DNA from: Polyangium fumosum
GTDB lineage: Bacteria > Myxococcota_A > Polyangia > Polyangiales > Polyangiaceae
NCBI RefSeq assembly: GCF_005144585.1
Contig: NZ_SSMQ01000001.1
Coordinates: 248,001 to 312,000, forward strand
Reading direction: 5' to 3'
DNA length: 64,000 nucleotides
Part shown: one piece after another, positions 32,102 through 40,342 of the stretch
How the letters are laid out: every line of letters begins with the position of its first letter
Position numbering within the stretch: the stretch's first letter is position 1
Translations under genes and position numbers: made by a program
Notes under the pieces: model-generated
What the model was told of the DNA's origin: nothing
Database searches by the model: none
What the model saw: the letters and a program-made list of their open reading frames with translations, nothing else

Positions 32102-34146
32102 AAGCTCAATTCGTCCACGTCCTGCTCGACGAGCGCCGTCCGCGTGGTGCCGCCGCCGTGGCCCGAGGCCCGGAGCGGCAGCAAGAAATACGGCCCGCCG
32201 AGCGTGTTTTCCGCCTGAAGCCGCGCGACCATTTTGAGCGGATCGTAGGGCGGCGCGAGCCGATCGTTGAGCGCCGGGACGAACGTGATCACGGGATACC
32301 GGCGATCGGAGCGCACGTTGTGGTACGGCGAATACCCGGCGAGATACGCGCCCTCGACGGGATCGTCGGGCGAGCCGTATTCGACGGTCGCCGAGCTCAT
32401 GAAGCCGAATTTGGGAAATTGCAGCATGTCGAGCGTGGGCGCGCGGCAGAACACGGCGCCGAACGCCTCGGGGGCTTGCAGGGCGGTGACGGCGACGAGC
32501 ACCCCGCCGTTGCTGTTGCCGCGCGAGGCCAGCCGGGCAGGCGTCGTGTAGCCTTCCGCCACGAGGAAGCGGGCTGCGGCGATGTAATCGTCGAACGCGT
32601 TTTGCCGCCGCGTCTTGATGGCGGCCTCGTGCCACGCGCGACCGTACTCGCCGCCGCCTCGAATGTTGGCGAACGCGAGCACGCCGCCGAGCTTCAGCCA
32701 AGCGGCGGTGACCGCGGTGAAGCGCGGCTGGAGCGAGATGTTGAATCCTCCGTAGCCGTTCAGCCGCACGGGCAAACGCCCGTCGCGCGGCAAATCCTTG
32801 TGGTGGACGATGAACATCGACACCCGCGTGCCGTCGGCCGATGAATACCACACCTGGTTGGTCGCGAACGCTGACGGATCGAGCCCGACGTCGGGCACGT
32901 GGTACGGCGTCAAACGGTCGGTCGCATAAGCATACCGATAATGCGAGGGCGGCTGCACGTACGACTCGAAGCTCACCCACACCTCGTCGCCGGTCCAGGC
33001 GCCGCTGACGCCGCTGACGACGCCGTCCCCCTCGTTGCGATTGACCGAGCCGAGCGCCGGCAGCACGAGCTCGCGGAGGTAGGCGCCGTCTTCGGCGTGG
33101 ATATGGACGCGATGGGAGGCCGCATGGTTATACACGGCATAAAGCCGGCCACCCACGCCGACGACGGTTTGCAGCGTGTCCTCGTTTTCGGGCAGGATCG
33201 TCCGCCACTCCGTCGGCGCCGCGAGCGACGCGATGCACGCTCGTCCGCGTGGCGCGTCGAGATCGGTATGAATGAGCAGTGAATCGCCGATCACCTGCAC
33301 CTGGTGGAGCGACCGCATCACGGGGGCCACCGGCAAGAGCACGTCGTCCGCGAGGCGCAGCAGCGAGACGACGTTGGCATGCACGAAGTCCCATTTCGAG
33401 AGCACGGCAAAACGACCGCACTCGCTCACCTTGACGGAGCACCAGTACTCCTTGTTGTGGTCGTCCCCGAAGACCCGGCGTGCCGGCGTGCTCGACCCGA
33501 TCCGGTGCTCGTAAATGGCGTTCCAGTGCGCCTCGTCGCCCGCGGGCACCTCGCCCGGCGCAGGACACGCCGAATAAAAGAAGCCGGCTCCGTCGGGTCG
33601 CCACGCCAGCGACGCGTGGTCCGTGCCGCGGGGCCGATCGGGCAAGAGGCGCCCCGTCTCGACGTCGAGCACGTGAATCACCGCGCCGTGCGTGCTGCCC
33701 ACGGCCTTCCCGAACGCGACCCGCGTGCCATCGGGCGAGGGCACCGCGAAGACGAGCGCCTCGTCGTTCGCCCACGTATTCGGATCGAGCACGGTTTCGA
33801 GCGGCGCGCCTTTCTCGCGCCGCATCAGGAGCTTGAGCTTTTCGTCCTCCGCATCCGCTTGCCAGAGGAACTCACGTCCGTTTGGCCCCGTGCGAATCGG
33901 AGGCGACAGCCGCGCATAGCGCGCGGAGCGCGTCACGGCGGCCCGTAGCCAGTCGCGCCCCGGCACCCCGTCGAGCACGCCGCGCGTGATGGCCTCCTGC
34001 GCGGCGATGAAACCTTGCGTCTCGGCGTCGTCGAGCCGTTCGAGCCAGGCGTACGGATCGTCGAAGCGCCTTCCGTGCAGCGTGAAGCCGCTCTCCGGAT
34101 CACGCCGCGTCGGGGGACAGGGCAGCGCTTCATTCAGCTCTTTCAT
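32008..34146 (-). CDS. prolyl oligopeptidase (S9 family)
   Basis: 712 residues from ATG at 34146, the usual prolyl oligopeptidase length. The N-terminus FDDPYAWLERLDD is diagnostic. A beta-propeller (about 70-400) precedes the hydrolase domain with nucleophile Ser545 in LASRGNSNGGVLVAV, Asp in ALNDRLAPPYDPLK and His in LRASGHGGGTT. It cleaves after proline in short peptides; no signal peptide is seen, so it is probably cytoplasmic. The C-terminal Ala/Gly/Asp tail overlaps the convergent lipoprotein gene by 94 bp. The first twelve bases of this gene recur at 36351-36362 as part of a duplication. Confidence 0.94.
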   Translation of the reverse strand: MKELNEALPCPPTRRDPESGFTLHGRRFDDPYAWLERLDDAETQGFIAAQEAITRGVLDGVPGRDWLRAAVTRSARYARLSPPIRTGPNGREFLWQADAEDEKLKLLMRREKGAPLETVLDPNTWANDEALVFAVPSPDGTRVAFGKAVGSTHGAVIHVLDVETGRLLPDRPRGTDHASLAWRPDGAGFFYSACPAPGEVPAGDEAHWNAIYEHRIGSSTPARRVFGDDHNKEYWCSVKVSECGRFAVLSKWDFVHANVVSLLRLADDVLLPVAPVMRSLHQVQVIGDSLLIHTDLDAPRGRACIASLAAPTEWRTILPENEDTLQTVVGVGGRLYAVYNHAASHRVHIHAEDGAYLRELVLPALGSVNRNEGDGVVSGVSGAWTGDEVWVSFESYVQPPSHYRYAYATDRLTPYHVPDVGLDPSAFATNQVWYSSADGTRVSMFIVHHKDLPRDGRLPVRLNGYGGFNISLQPRFTAVTAAWLKLGGVLAFANIRGGGEYGRAWHEAAIKTRRQNAFDDYIAAARFLVAEGYTTPARLASRGNSNGGVLVAVTALQAPEAFGAVFCRAPTLDMLQFPKFGFMSSATVEYGSPDDPVEGAYLAGYSPYHNVRSDRRYPVITFVPALNDRLAPPYDPLKMVARLQAENTLGGPYFLLPLRASGHGGGTTRTALVEQDVDELSFYCWALGVAPLDAGAADAAGAADAAGAAGAG

Positions 34147-34329
34147 GCAGGTGGCCGCTTCATACCATCACGCGCCTCGCACGGGTTCGTCCGCTTCTCC
34201 GAGAGTGCTAGCGTGGGCGAATGAAACGTCTTCCTGGACCCCTGCTGGGCGTTTTCCTCGTCGCGTGTGGCGGTTCGGAGCCGAGCCCCGTGGCCGCCCC
34301 GACCCCCGCGCCCAGCTCGGCCTCGACAA
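34135..34329. repeat. tandem segmental duplication, first copy, left segment
   Basis: About 195 bp nearly identical to 36351-36580, covering the first four codons of the prolyl oligopeptidase gene (antisense), the intergenic region and the first ~37 codons of a lipoprotein gene. The second copy has about 34 extra bases just before the promoter-proximal CGAGAGTGCTA. See the finding for the whole model. Confidence 0.88.
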
Positions 34330-34493
34330 TCCGGAGCTCCAGCACGATACAAGCGTGGACACACCCTCCGAGGGGAGCTTTTATGTCGCCTCGACTTCTT
34401 CACTTGAAGGGAAGCAAGTTTCATGAATCGGACTGTCCTTTTTACGGCTGGCACAATGGCTGCCGCCTTCCTGTCGATTCAAGGCTGCTCTAG
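34221..34493 (+). pseudogene. truncated lipoprotein gene (first copy of duplicated gene)
   Basis: Starts MKRLPGPLLGVFLVACGGS and continues as a near copy of residues 1-37 of the intact lipoprotein at 36472-36927. Similarity stops after ASTI (about 34329), and the frame then runs through unrelated sequence into the start of the S41 gene, ending at 34493. The Cys-rich body of the intact protein is missing. It is best read as a remnant left when the downstream part was replaced or deleted; a short exported lipopeptide could still be made. Confidence 0.75.
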
Positions 34494-36096
34494 CGATCCG
34501 GCCGCGGGCCCTGGGCCCTCCGACGGGACCCCGGATGGAGGTGTCCCCGACGGCGGAGAGCCCGACGGCTCGCCGCCCGCGGGTGACTGTGATGCGCAAG
34601 GCGCGACACGCTGTGACGACGGAAAGGTCTCCACGTGCGAGCTCATCGGCGGCTCGCTGAACTGGAGCGGTGCCGCATACTGCCCCGACAATCAGATCTG
34701 CAAGGGGAGCGCGTGCGAACCGGCGACCGAGAAGCAGCAGAAGCAGGCCGCCGCTGTCGACCAGTACGCCGACGACCTCCGTGATTACACCGGCTACGAC
34801 CAGGGGCTCGACTTCCCGGCGATGAAGAAGGAGGCGCGCCGCATTCTCTTCCTCGGCGACGAGTCCGACTACGCGCTCGCGAAGGCGGTGCGGCACGTGT
34901 TCCGAGGCGTGCCTCAGGGTCACACGTCCATCGGCTTCGGCCCGAACGACTGGTCGGCGTGCATGACGCGCGAGGCGAACGTCCCTCTGCGCGGTACCTC
35001 CTGGTACGGCGTCTGCGCGCGCGCGGCTGGCGACGCGTCGATCATCACGTTCGCGGCAGACAACAACCCGATGGGCCTCAAGCCGGGCGACCAGGTCGTC
35101 AAGGTGACCACCGCGAACGGCGATGTATGGCAGAGCCCCGGCTTCCTCGACCGCATTGGCCAAGAGCCGATCTGCGACGGCTCGCTGCCGTCGAAGAGCG
35201 CGCGCGACGACTACGCGGCGTCGAACCTCTTCGCGCTCCTCAACACGGGCGCGACGATCGATGTGATCGCCTCTGACGGGACCACGAAGACCATCACCGT
35301 GCCCGAGCGGACGGCCAACTATATCTCCTGCTTCGACGCCCTCCGCCGCCCGTCGCGGACCAAGCTGTTCGAGTCCTCGCAGCGCGCCGACGGCGTCGTC
35401 GTGATGATCGTGCCGACGCTCGGAAACCACGCCGATCATCCCTTCCCCCAAGATTTCACTGTCGAAAACTACCGAACGTGGGTCGCCGAGGGCATCGACC
35501 TGATCCGTAACGAGCTCCTCAAGTACAGCGACATCAAGGGGCTCGTTTGGGACATCCGCGGCAACGGCGGCGGCTCGCAAGAGCTTGGCATCGCCTTGAT
35601 AGGAAGCGACTTGCTGGGCTCGACGGAAGGCGCGTTCGCCAACTGCTACGCGCGCGTGCCTGCCTCGGACCCGCCGGCTTTCACGACAGGCGAGGTGGAG
35701 TATCCGTTCCCCTACCAGGCCTTCGCCGACGAGCCGCTGCCGTCGGTCGGCTTCACCGGCAAGCAGGTCCTCCTCGTCGACGGCACCGCGTACAGCGCTG
35801 CCGACTGGATGGTCCACGCCGCGAAGAAAGCGGGAATCATGATCGTGGGCCACGCCTCGGCTGGGGCCTACGGCTACTCGACGGGCGACTCCTACGTGAC
35901 GAAGCACATCGCACCTGCCGAGGGCGTGCACGCCGGGATCCTCTCGTTTATCTCCGGCGCGCACTGCGTGGACACGGCGACCGGCGAGTCGATGGAAGGC
36001 AACGCGCCCATCGACGTGGTGGTCGACTTCAAGGCGTCGGATCTCGCGGCCGGGATCGACACACAGCTCGAAGCTGCTGCTGCTCTCGCCAAGTGA
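34423..36096 (+). CDS. S41-type peptidase lipoprotein lacking the catalytic lysine
   Basis: 557 residues from ATG at 34423, lipoprotein signal ending in LSIQGC. A Gly/Asp/Pro linker and a small Cys-rich domain (about 54-105, with CDAQGATRCDDGKVSTCE) precede a large S41 fold: DYALAKAVRHVFRGVPQGHT, a PDZ-like stretch (NNPMGLKPGDQVVKVTT), and the core IKGLVWDIRGNGGGSQELG. The nucleophile should be Ser458 (GTAYSAADW), but 25 residues later, where Prc has Lys, this protein has SAGAYGYS. It is therefore either inactive or uses another base, as tricorn-like S41 enzymes do. It sits inside the first copy of a tandem duplication. Confidence 0.82.
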   Translation: MNRTVLFTAGTMAAAFLSIQGCSSDPAAGPGPSDGTPDGGVPDGGEPDGSPPAGDCDAQGATRCDDGKVSTCELIGGSLNWSGAAYCPDNQICKGSACEPATEKQQKQAAAVDQYADDLRDYTGYDQGLDFPAMKKEARRILFLGDESDYALAKAVRHVFRGVPQGHTSIGFGPNDWSACMTREANVPLRGTSWYGVCARAAGDASIITFAADNNPMGLKPGDQVVKVTTANGDVWQSPGFLDRIGQEPICDGSLPSKSARDDYAASNLFALLNTGATIDVIASDGTTKTITVPERTANYISCFDALRRPSRTKLFESSQRADGVVVMIVPTLGNHADHPFPQDFTVENYRTWVAEGIDLIRNELLKYSDIKGLVWDIRGNGGGSQELGIALIGSDLLGSTEGAFANCYARVPASDPPAFTTGEVEYPFPYQAFADEPLPSVGFTGKQVLLVDGTAYSAADWMVHAAKKAGIMIVGHASAGAYGYSTGDSYVTKHIAPAEGVHAGILSFISGAHCVDTATGESMEGNAPIDVVVDFKASDLAAGIDTQLEAAAALAK

Positions 36097-36226
36097 GCTC
36101 GTTCTTCGTGCGCATCACCGCCTGAGCTCGGCGAGGAGCCCGAAGGTGACCTCGGAGGTCGGTCGGACCTTTACGTGCTGGCCTGCCGAAAACAGCGCAT
36201 CACGCGCCCTCCTGCCGCCTCCACAT

Positions 36227-36350
36227 CTTGTGCGGCAAGAACCAATCCGACCGATGCCGCTCCATCGCCGTCCGCACCAGCCGCTCGACCAGCTCCTCGA
36301 ACGTCATCCCCGCGGCATACGCCGATTTCGTGAAGCACGAGCGGTCCGGG
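36227..36350 (-). pseudogene. 3'-end fragment of the ATP-grasp ligase gene (duplicate)
   Basis: On the reverse strand this segment encodes FTKSAYAAGMTFEELVERL and RHRSDWFLPHK, nearly identical to the C-terminus of the intact gene at 37222-38289 (which has FEGL and RYRS). It matches 37258-37390 with a ~10-bp deletion near the right end. No start or upstream coding exists; it abuts the repeated prolyl-oligopeptidase start at 36351. Together with 36097-36226, where I see no gene, it fills the gap after the S41 gene. Confidence 0.85.
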
Positions 36351-36580
36351 CAGCTCTTTCATGCAGGTGGCCGCTTCATCCCATCACGCGCCTCACACGG
36401 GTTCGCCCGCTTCTCTGCCGGTGCAGCCGCCGCCGTGCAGGGGACCCGCGCGAGAGTGCTACCGTGGGCGGATGAAACTTCATTTTGGCCCCCTCCTGGG
36501 AGGTTTCCTCGTCGCGTGTGGCGGTTCGGAGCCGAGCCCCGTGGCCGCCCCGACCCCCGCGCCCGCCTCGGCCTCGACAA
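36351..36580. repeat. tandem segmental duplication, second copy, left segment
   Basis: About 230 bp matching 34135-34329 at roughly 85-90% apart from an extra ~34 bp (about 36418-36451). It begins with the antisense of the first four codons of prolyl oligopeptidase (CAGCTCTTTCAT), here with no such gene attached, and so marks the duplication junction. Confidence 0.88.
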
Positions 36581-36927
36581 GCATGCCCATCGAGGAGGCG
36601 CGCCCGGCGCCGGCGAGCCCCGACCCTGTTGCCGCGTGCACGATGACGAAGGCCCTGTCCGCGTCCTGTGCTCCGTGCGTCACGTCTCGTTGCTGTTCTC
36701 CGCCTGTGGCCTTCAGCGCCAGCACGGCCCAGGCGCTCGGGTGCCGCATGGGATGCCGCAAGCCGCTTCCCGCCGGGATGCCCGTGCTTGAAGACAGCGA
36801 CCGCGCTGTGATGATCAAGACCTGCCTCGCCAGGTGCGGCGAGCATTTCGAGCCCTCCGATGAGGCTACGCGACTCGACGCTTGCATCGCCGAGCGCTGC
36901 AACCCCGAGTGCCTCGTCGGCGGGTGA
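36472..36927 (+). CDS. Cys-rich lipoprotein, intact copy
   Basis: 151 residues from ATG at 36472 with lipobox FLVAC. A Pro/Ala/Ser linker (about 18-50) leads to a compact domain with twelve or more cysteines in pairs (SCAPCVTSRCCSP, GCRMGCRKPLP, CLARCGEHF, CIAERCNPECLVGG), which suggests a disulfide-bonded exported domain. No family recognised. A truncated sister lies at 34221. A minisatellite begins 15 bp downstream of its stop. Confidence 0.75.
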   Translation: MKLHFGPLLGGFLVACGGSEPSPVAAPTPAPASASTSMPIEEARPAPASPDPVAACTMTKALSASCAPCVTSRCCSPPVAFSASTAQALGCRMGCRKPLPAGMPVLEDSDRAVMIKTCLARCGEHFEPSDEATRLDACIAERCNPECLVGG

Positions 36928-36941
36928 GGCGCGGGCCTCCC

Positions 36942-37214
36942 GCGAAGGGCGACGAGGCTGGCGTGATGGGCACAGTCGCTCGCGCGAAGGGCGACGAGGC
37001 TCGCGCGATGGGCACAGTCGCTCGCGCGAAGGGCGACGAGGCTCGCGCGAAGGGCGACGAGGCTCGCGCGAAGGGCGACGAGGCTCGCGCAAAGGGCACA
37101 GTCGCTCGCGCGAAGGGCGACGAGGCTCGCGCGAAGGGCGACGAGGCTCGCGCGAAGGGCACAGTCGCTCGCGCGAAGGACAACGAGGCTCGCGCGATGG
37201 GCGCTGCCGCTCGC
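36942..37214. repeat. 21-bp minisatellite, 13 units
   Basis: Thirteen contiguous 21-bp units with no spacers. Two unit types alternate irregularly: GCGAAGGGCGACGAGGCTCG(C) and GCGATGGGCACAGTCGCTCG(C), with hybrids (units 8 and 11) and two degenerate units at the right end. Being a multiple of three, several frames stay open; forward they would read AKGDEAR/AMGTVAR, reverse ASSPFAR/ATVPFAR. It lies between the lipoprotein stop and the ligase stop and is absent from the first copy of the duplication. Confidence 0.95.
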
Positions 37215-37221
37215 GCCGACG

Positions 37222-38289
37222 CTACGCGTCGCCGGGCGAAGCCGGGTGCGGCCCCACCTTGTGCGGCAAGAACCAATCCGACCGATACCGCTCCATCGCC
37301 GTCCGCACCAGCCGCTCGACCAGCCCCTCGAACGTCATCCCCGCGGCATACGCTGATTTCGTGAAGCACGAAATATAATCGAGGTCCGGGTAAATGCCCG
37401 GCAGCGGGTTGACCTCCAGCACGTACGGTTTTCCCGCGCCGTCGAGCCGCAGGTCCACCCGCGCCCAGTCGCGAATCCCGAGCACCTCGCACGTCCCGAT
37501 CACGAGCGACTCGATGTCCCGCTGGAGCCCGCTGTCGACCTTCGCCGGGCAGAGCATGTGCTTCGTGCTGTGCCACGTGAACTTCGCGTCGTAGCCGTAC
37601 ACCCGCCGCGGGCTCCGTGGAATGGCGGTGAAATCAATCTCCACGAGCGGCAGCACCTCGAACGAGCCTCGATTGCCGATCACCGCGGCCGTGAACTCCC
37701 GGCCCGGCAAGAACTCCTCGACGAGCAGCGGCTGGCGATATCGTTCGAGGTACGTGCTCACGAGGGCCGCGAGCGCCGCGTCGTCGTCGACCACGTTGGC
37801 ATCGTAAATCCCCTTGCCCGCCCCCTCCGCCACCGGCTTTGCGATCACCGGATACGCGAGGCCGAGCGCTCGATCGAGCGGTCGATGCATCACCGCCGCG
37901 CGGGGCGTCGGAATGCCTGCGCGGTCGAGGATACATTTCGTGTACCACTTGTCGTGCGTGATCCCGAGCGTCACCGGGTCGCTGCCCACATACGGCCATT
38001 GCAACCATTCGAAGAGGGCAGGGGCCTGGGCTTCCCGGCCGGTCCCGTAGATCCCCTCGGAGAGGTTGAAGATCAGGTCCGGCCGGCGCTCCGCGGCGAT
38101 TTCCTTCGGCGAGAGCGTCGTGGTGTCCCACACGCGCACGGTGCCGAGCCGCTCGAGCGCCCGGACGACCGCGTCCCGAAGCTCCGGGCTGTCGAGCTCG
38201 GCCAGGTCCTCGTCGCCGAGGTGCGAGGTGTCCTTCGGGGTCAGCGAGATGCAAAGGGCGAGGTCCATGGCGACCCGCACTCCTATCAT
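37222..38289 (-). CDS. D-alanine-D-alanine-ligase-like ATP-grasp enzyme
   Basis: 355 residues from ATG at 38289 (a second ATG lies at 38268). ATP-grasp features are seen in order: RPDLIFNLSEGIYGTGREAQ (the N-domain substrate loop of Ddl), YVGSDPVTLGITHDKWYTK, VIAKPVAEGAGKGI (ATP-binding), EEFLPGREFTAAVIG and the metal-binding DLRLDGAGKPYVLEVNPLPG. It should join two substrates by an acyl-phosphate, D-alanine in the classic case; the spacing of the Ddl serine loop differs, so a peptide or amino-acid ligase is also possible. Its last ~45 codons are duplicated at 36227-36350, and its stop is 8 bp from the minisatellite. Confidence 0.85.
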   Translation of the reverse strand: MIGVRVAMDLALCISLTPKDTSHLGDEDLAELDSPELRDAVVRALERLGTVRVWDTTTLSPKEIAAERRPDLIFNLSEGIYGTGREAQAPALFEWLQWPYVGSDPVTLGITHDKWYTKCILDRAGIPTPRAAVMHRPLDRALGLAYPVIAKPVAEGAGKGIYDANVVDDDAALAALVSTYLERYRQPLLVEEFLPGREFTAAVIGNRGSFEVLPLVEIDFTAIPRSPRRVYGYDAKFTWHSTKHMLCPAKVDSGLQRDIESLVIGTCEVLGIRDWARVDLRLDGAGKPYVLEVNPLPGIYPDLDYISCFTKSAYAAGMTFEGLVERLVRTAMERYRSDWFLPHKVGPHPASPGDA

Positions 38290-38337
38290 CGCGCGCCCTG
38301 CTCCTGCTCGTCCGCGTCCTGCGCTATCTTCCGCGCC

Positions 38338-38646
38338 GTGAACCGGAAGGCCTTCGAGACGAACCCTCGCCTGCTCCTCGTGCTCCCGCTCGCCCTCTCG
38401 CTCCTCGCCGGCTGCAAGCGCGGCGTCGAGTGCACGACCGAGATCACCGCCGGCACCGGGACGTTCAAGGGCACGGCGCGCGGCGAGGGCGACGAGAAGG
38501 GGCCGGTCATGAAGGCCGCCCTCCGCGACGCCTGCCAGCGCATGTGCGTCGACACGAAGGCCGCCATGATCGACGCCTGCGTCACGCGCTGCACCGTCGA
38601 CGTCGGCGCGACGAAGATCGGCGCCCGTACCTCCTGCAACGACTGA
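38338..38646 (+). CDS. small lipoprotein, 102 residues
   Basis: GTG start at 38338, divergent from the ligase gene by 48 bp. Signal LLVLPLALSLLAGC gives the lipidated Cys at about residue 26. The mature part is short with four more cysteines (CTTEI, ACQRMCVDTK, ACVTRCTVDV) and a GTGTFKGTARGEG segment. The cysteine pairs resemble the helical CxxxC hairpin of other small myxobacterial lipoproteins. No family identified. Confidence 0.7.
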   Translation: MNRKAFETNPRLLLVLPLALSLLAGCKRGVECTTEITAGTGTFKGTARGEGDEKGPVMKAALRDACQRMCVDTKAAMIDACVTRCTVDVGATKIGARTSCND

Positions 38647-38659
38647 AGCCCAAAGCCCC

Positions 38660-39358
38660 ATGATGCTCGCCTGGTCCTTCTCCGCGCGCACGCTCGAAGA
38701 GATCGAGTGCCTCCTCCGCGCCCTCGGCAAACACCGCTACGTCCGCGAGGTCGATCATCGCATCCACTGGACCGTCGATCGCGCCCTCGCCGACCTCCCC
38801 GCCTTCGCCCCGCACGCCCAAGCCTTCGCCGCGCGGCGCAGTCGGGAGAAGGGGCTCGAGATCGCGTCCCGTGATCCCTCGCTCTGGCGATCGGCCACCG
38901 CGGACGACGTCTGCGCCGTCTTCCGCGCGTTCTGGACCCCGGGCGAGACCGCCGAGCGCTACAAACAAGCCCTCCGCGCGGCCCTCGCCGAGACGGGCTT
39001 GCCGCCTGCGACCCACACGCCGTTCGAGGCCTCCGCCGACGAGCCTCCGCACCCCGAGCTCATCCTGCTCGACTGGGAGCTCTTCCCCGTCGACGAGCTC
39101 GACGCCGATCGGCATCGCGGCGCGCTCGAAGCGATGGAAGAAGCGGGCGAAGAGGTCTCTGCCTCCGCGCCCGTCTTCCAGGAAGGCCCGGTCCTCGCCG
39201 CACCGGAGCTGCTCGACGGTGCCCCGGGCGGCGAGCTTGGCGAGGATTTTTTCGTGTGGTCCGATGGGCCCTACAGCTACTCGGACTACGTCTTCCGCGG
39301 CGCTGCGAAGGTCGCGAAACTCGCCGAGCCGCCGGTCGGCTACAACGACTTCGAGTAG
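38660..39358 (+). CDS. hypothetical protein, 232 residues
   Basis: Starts 13 bp after the lipoprotein stop. No signal peptide or membrane helix. The first half is helical and Ala/Arg-rich (RTLEEIECLLRALGKHRYVRE); the second half is acidic (DEPPHPELILLDWELFPVDELD). It ends in an aromatic stretch SDGPYSYSDYVFRGAAK. I do not recognise it; codon usage and length support a real gene. It is convergent with the Holin-X gene, 5 bp apart. Confidence 0.6.
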   Translation: MMLAWSFSARTLEEIECLLRALGKHRYVREVDHRIHWTVDRALADLPAFAPHAQAFAARRSREKGLEIASRDPSLWRSATADDVCAVFRAFWTPGETAERYKQALRAALAETGLPPATHTPFEASADEPPHPELILLDWELFPVDELDADRHRGALEAMEEAGEEVSASAPVFQEGPVLAAPELLDGAPGGELGEDFFVWSDGPYSYSDYVFRGAAKVAKLAEPPVGYNDFE

Positions 39359-39363
39359 GGCGA

Positions 39364-39921
39364 CTACGGCCCGATCATCGGCCGCGATCGGCCCGGCTCG
39401 CCCGGGAGCGTCACGCCCGGCAGCTCCGCCTTGTGCACGCCCTCCTCGATCGGCGACTCCGTCGCGCTGATCGGCATCGTCGCGCTCGCCCGACCCGAGC
39501 GCATCGCGCGCACCGCGCCGAAGAAGGCGACCACGAACAGCACACCCGCGAGGATCGCCAGCCTGCCCGCGACCGAGGGGATGATCGCCCCGAGCCCGAT
39601 CATCACCGCGATCACCGCGATCACGGTGGCCGCGGCTCCGCAGGTGAAGGCCACGACGCCCCACACCACGCGCGGCACCATCTCGCTCACGGTGCGCTGC
39701 GCTTCGAGCTTCCCGAGCGCGATGCCGTCGCGCACGAGCTCCGTCGCCACGTCGATCGTGTCCCGCGCGACGGCGGCGATCGCCTCTCCGGTCGACATCC
39801 CCTCGCCGGCCGGCCGCCGCGCGATCGGCGGCAGCGCGCGCTCCGTGATCTCGGGTGGCGTCTTCGGCGAGACGCGCAGGCGCGCGTGCCCGTTCCCGTT
39901 GGATGGTCGCTCCTGGTTCAT
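39364..39921 (-). CDS. phage holin-X/DUF1469-type membrane protein
   Basis: 185 residues. A charged, disordered N-terminus (about 1-40) precedes an amphipathic helix (DTIDVATELVRDGIALGKLE) that is the signature of Holin-X proteins, then two membrane helices (about 80-130, WGVVAFTCGAAATVIAVIAV and VAGRLAILAGVLFVVAFFG). Despite the name these are common chromosomal envelope proteins. It is encoded 13 bp downstream of a DUF3618-like gene, the usual companion. Confidence 0.78.
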   Translation of the reverse strand: MNQERPSNGNGHARLRVSPKTPPEITERALPPIARRPAGEGMSTGEAIAAVARDTIDVATELVRDGIALGKLEAQRTVSEMVPRVVWGVVAFTCGAAATVIAVIAVMIGLGAIIPSVAGRLAILAGVLFVVAFFGAVRAMRSGRASATMPISATESPIEEGVHKAELPGVTLPGEPGRSRPMIGP

Positions 39922-39934
39922 GGCTCGTTCTCCT

Positions 39935-40162
39935 TCACAACGAGCGCCACACGAGGCGCCGACGCCGACGCACCACGGCCGTCACGATCCCGAGCAGCAA
40001 GAGCCCACCGATCGTGACCGCGGCGCGCACGATGTTCTTGCGCATCGAACCGGCGCTCGATTTCAGCATCGACGAGACACGACTGAGATCCGCGACGAGG
40101 CGCTCCTTCGCCAGCTCCAGCCTGTGCTCGAGCGCTCGCCGCTGTTGATCCACGGGCATCAT
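39935..40162 (-). CDS. DUF3618-like small membrane protein
   Basis: 75 residues from ATG at 40162 (or 40159). An amphipathic helix (QQRRALEHRLELAKERLVAD) is followed by KNIVRAAVTIGGLLLLGIVT, one membrane helix, and a strongly basic C-terminus (RRRRRLVWRS). That layout fits DUF3618 proteins, which lie next to Holin-X genes in many genomes. Probably cotranscribed with the gene at 39364-39921. Confidence 0.7.
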   Translation of the reverse strand: MMPVDQQRRALEHRLELAKERLVADLSRVSSMLKSSAGSMRKNIVRAAVTIGGLLLLGIVTAVVRRRRRLVWRSL

Positions 40163-40342
40163 CGTCGTGCCCGTCGCCCTCAGATCCTGGTCGCTGAGAC
40201 GGTTCACGCCCGGCCGAACGTGCAATCCGCGTTCCCCACACGTGCCGCGGCTGTGTGCAGCGAGCGGCCCCGGCCACAGGCGAACTTTGGGGTTTCGTTC
40301 CCTCGCCCGACGTGCCAAATCGGCCGGCGAGTACGCATCCTC

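Noticed and set aside
36942-37214. Possible CRISPR array
   Set aside because: Units are contiguous with no unique spacers and differ by substitutions; no cas genes nearby.
36882-37364. Forward open frame encoding heptapeptide repeats over the minisatellite
   Set aside because: Three frames stay open only because the unit is 21 bp; no ribosome site or conserved flank, and the frame runs antisense into the ligase gene.
37222-38730. Ligase gene extended to an upstream start at 38730
   Set aside because: The extension overlaps a divergent lipoprotein gene and reads as low-complexity sequence; the family N-terminus fits ATG 38289.
39364-40162. Prophage remnant because of the Holin-X name
   Set aside because: Holin-X/DUF3618 pairs are ordinary chromosomal envelope genes; no other phage gene is present.
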